Below, in pieces: positions 5,051 through 5,646 of a DNA stretch of 5,646 bases. How positions within the stretch are numbered: position 1 is the first letter of the stretch; the number at the start of each line of letters is the position of its first letter. Source of the DNA: Candidatus Eiseniibacteriota bacterium (GTDB taxonomy: Bacteria; Joyebacterota; Joyebacteria; Joyebacterales; Joyebacteraceae); NCBI GenBank assembly GCA_030638405.1, contig DAOWER010000154.1, positions 1 to 5,646 of the forward strand, written 5' to 3'. The notes under the pieces were generated by a model that made no database searches, was not told the DNA's origin, and saw nothing but the letters and a program-made list of their open reading frames with translations. Made by a program: the position numbers and the translations under genes.

Positions 5051-5646
5051 GTGAGACGATGTCAGGTCATCTCAGTAGTCGTGCTGGTGGCGCTCGCCGC
5101 GGCGGTCTCGTCGGCCGCTGATGAGCCGGGCGTTTCCATCACCGTATACAACAGGGATCTTGCCCTGGTGAAGGACGTGCGGGAGATGGAGATAGAATCC
5201 GGCGTCAGCGAGCTCAGGTTCGACGATGTCGCGGCCAGGATTGACCCGACCAGCGTGCATTTCAAGGTGCTGGCCGGGCACCCGGCCAGCGTCTGGGAGC
5301 AGAATTACCGGTTCGACCTCGCGAGCGCGTCCAAGATTCTGGAGAAGTATCTGGAGACGGACATAGACGTGATCGGGGAGGACGCCGACCTGTTCACGGG
5401 CAGGCTGGTCAGCTTCGACAACTCGTCCATCGTGCTGGACCAGGGACGGGGAACGGGGCCGGTCCTCACGCTGAATCGGGAGAAGGTGTCCTACATCAGA
5501 TTCCCCACGCTGCCTTCGGGGCTGATCTCGAAGCCGACGCTCGTCTGGAAGCTCGGCGCGGACGAGGACGGCGACAGACTGGTCGAGGTCACGTACATGA
5601 CCTCCAGCATCAACTGGCACGCCGAGTACGTCGGCGTCATCGACGC
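5051..5646 (+). CDS. Exported DUF4139 domain protein, 5' part (runs off the window)
   Basis: Starting at GTG, 198 complete codons are present and no stop is reached. Residues 1-23 form a signal peptide: RR, then a hydrophobic core VVVLVALAAAV, then SSAADEPG, with cleavage near SSA-A or AAD. The mature part shows family blocks: VYNRDLALVKDVREM (32-46), FDDVAARIDPTSVHF (57-71), EQNYRFDL (83-90) and TYMTSSINWHAEY (181-193). These match the widespread but functionally uncharacterised DUF4139 family, mostly secreted or envelope-associated proteins predicted to be beta-rich. The missing C-terminal part should hold the rest of the domain. The gene follows uppP by 29 nt on the same strand, so it probably belongs to the same transcript. 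No catalytic residues are known for the family, so no function is claimed. Confidence 0.87.
   Translation, partial: MRRCQVISVVVLVALAAAVSSAADEPGVSITVYNRDLALVKDVREMEIESGVSELRFDDVAARIDPTSVHFKVLAGHPASVWEQNYRFDLASASKILEKYLETDIDVIGEDADLFTGRLVSFDNSSIVLDQGRGTGPVLTLNREKVSYIRFPTLPSGLISKPTLVWKLGADEDGDRLVEVTYMTSSINWHAEYVGVID
5269..5290. repeat. Perfect GC-rich inverted repeat inside the DUF4139 gene
   Basis: The arms GCTGGCCGGG (5269-5278) and CCCGGCCAGC (5281-5290) are exact reverse complements separated by CA. In RNA this would form a stem of about 9 bp closed by a 4-nt loop. It encodes VLAGHPAS (residues 73-80). No T-run follows, so it is not a standard terminator. Confidence 0.6.

Overview
The window is high-GC DNA packed with genes on the + strand. 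It holds the tail of one gene, five complete genes and the 5' part of another. No gap between them exceeds 29 nt, and two junctions overlap (an ATGA overlap at 159-162 and a 17-nt overlap at 3375-3391). I see no tRNA, rRNA, CRISPR array, insertion sequence, internal promoter or rho-independent terminator. The layout looks like one long operon, or a read-through cluster, that starts before and ends after the window. Strong G/C preference at third codon positions, an outer-membrane Wzi-like barrel, a stand-alone receiver, a TPR protein, and a UbiA enzyme of the archaeal-lipid/chlorophyll-synthase type suggest a high-GC diderm bacterium. My best guess is an uncultured FCB-group or related lineage. 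That placement is inference, because no phylogenetic marker is present.

Layout: (1) 1-162, the C-terminal 53 codons of an unidentified protein with an acidic, probably disordered tail. (2) 159-524, a single-domain response regulator. (3) 535-1626, a soluble protein made almost wholly of ten gap-free 34-residue TPRs. (4) 1655-3391, an exported protein with an SLH-like helical N-terminal segment and a Wzi-like beta-barrel. (5) 3375-4217, a UbiA-superfamily prenyltransferase most like geranylgeranylglyceryl-phosphate (DGGGP) or chlorophyll synthases by motif. (6) 4221-5021, undecaprenyl-diphosphate phosphatase UppP/BacA. (7) 5051 to the window end, the first 198 codons of an exported DUF4139 protein.

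How they may work together: the first three genes look like a cytoplasmic signalling and scaffolding group (receiver plus TPR adaptor). The last four concern the envelope: an outer-membrane barrel, a polyprenyl-using membrane enzyme, the lipid-carrier recycling phosphatase and a secreted protein. The most interesting point is the tight UbiA-UppP pair. It joins a possible archaeal-type ether-lipid enzyme in a bacterium to the undecaprenyl carrier cycle, directly after a Wzi-like surface-polysaccharide barrel gene. The substrate of the UbiA enzyme cannot be settled from the sequence alone.
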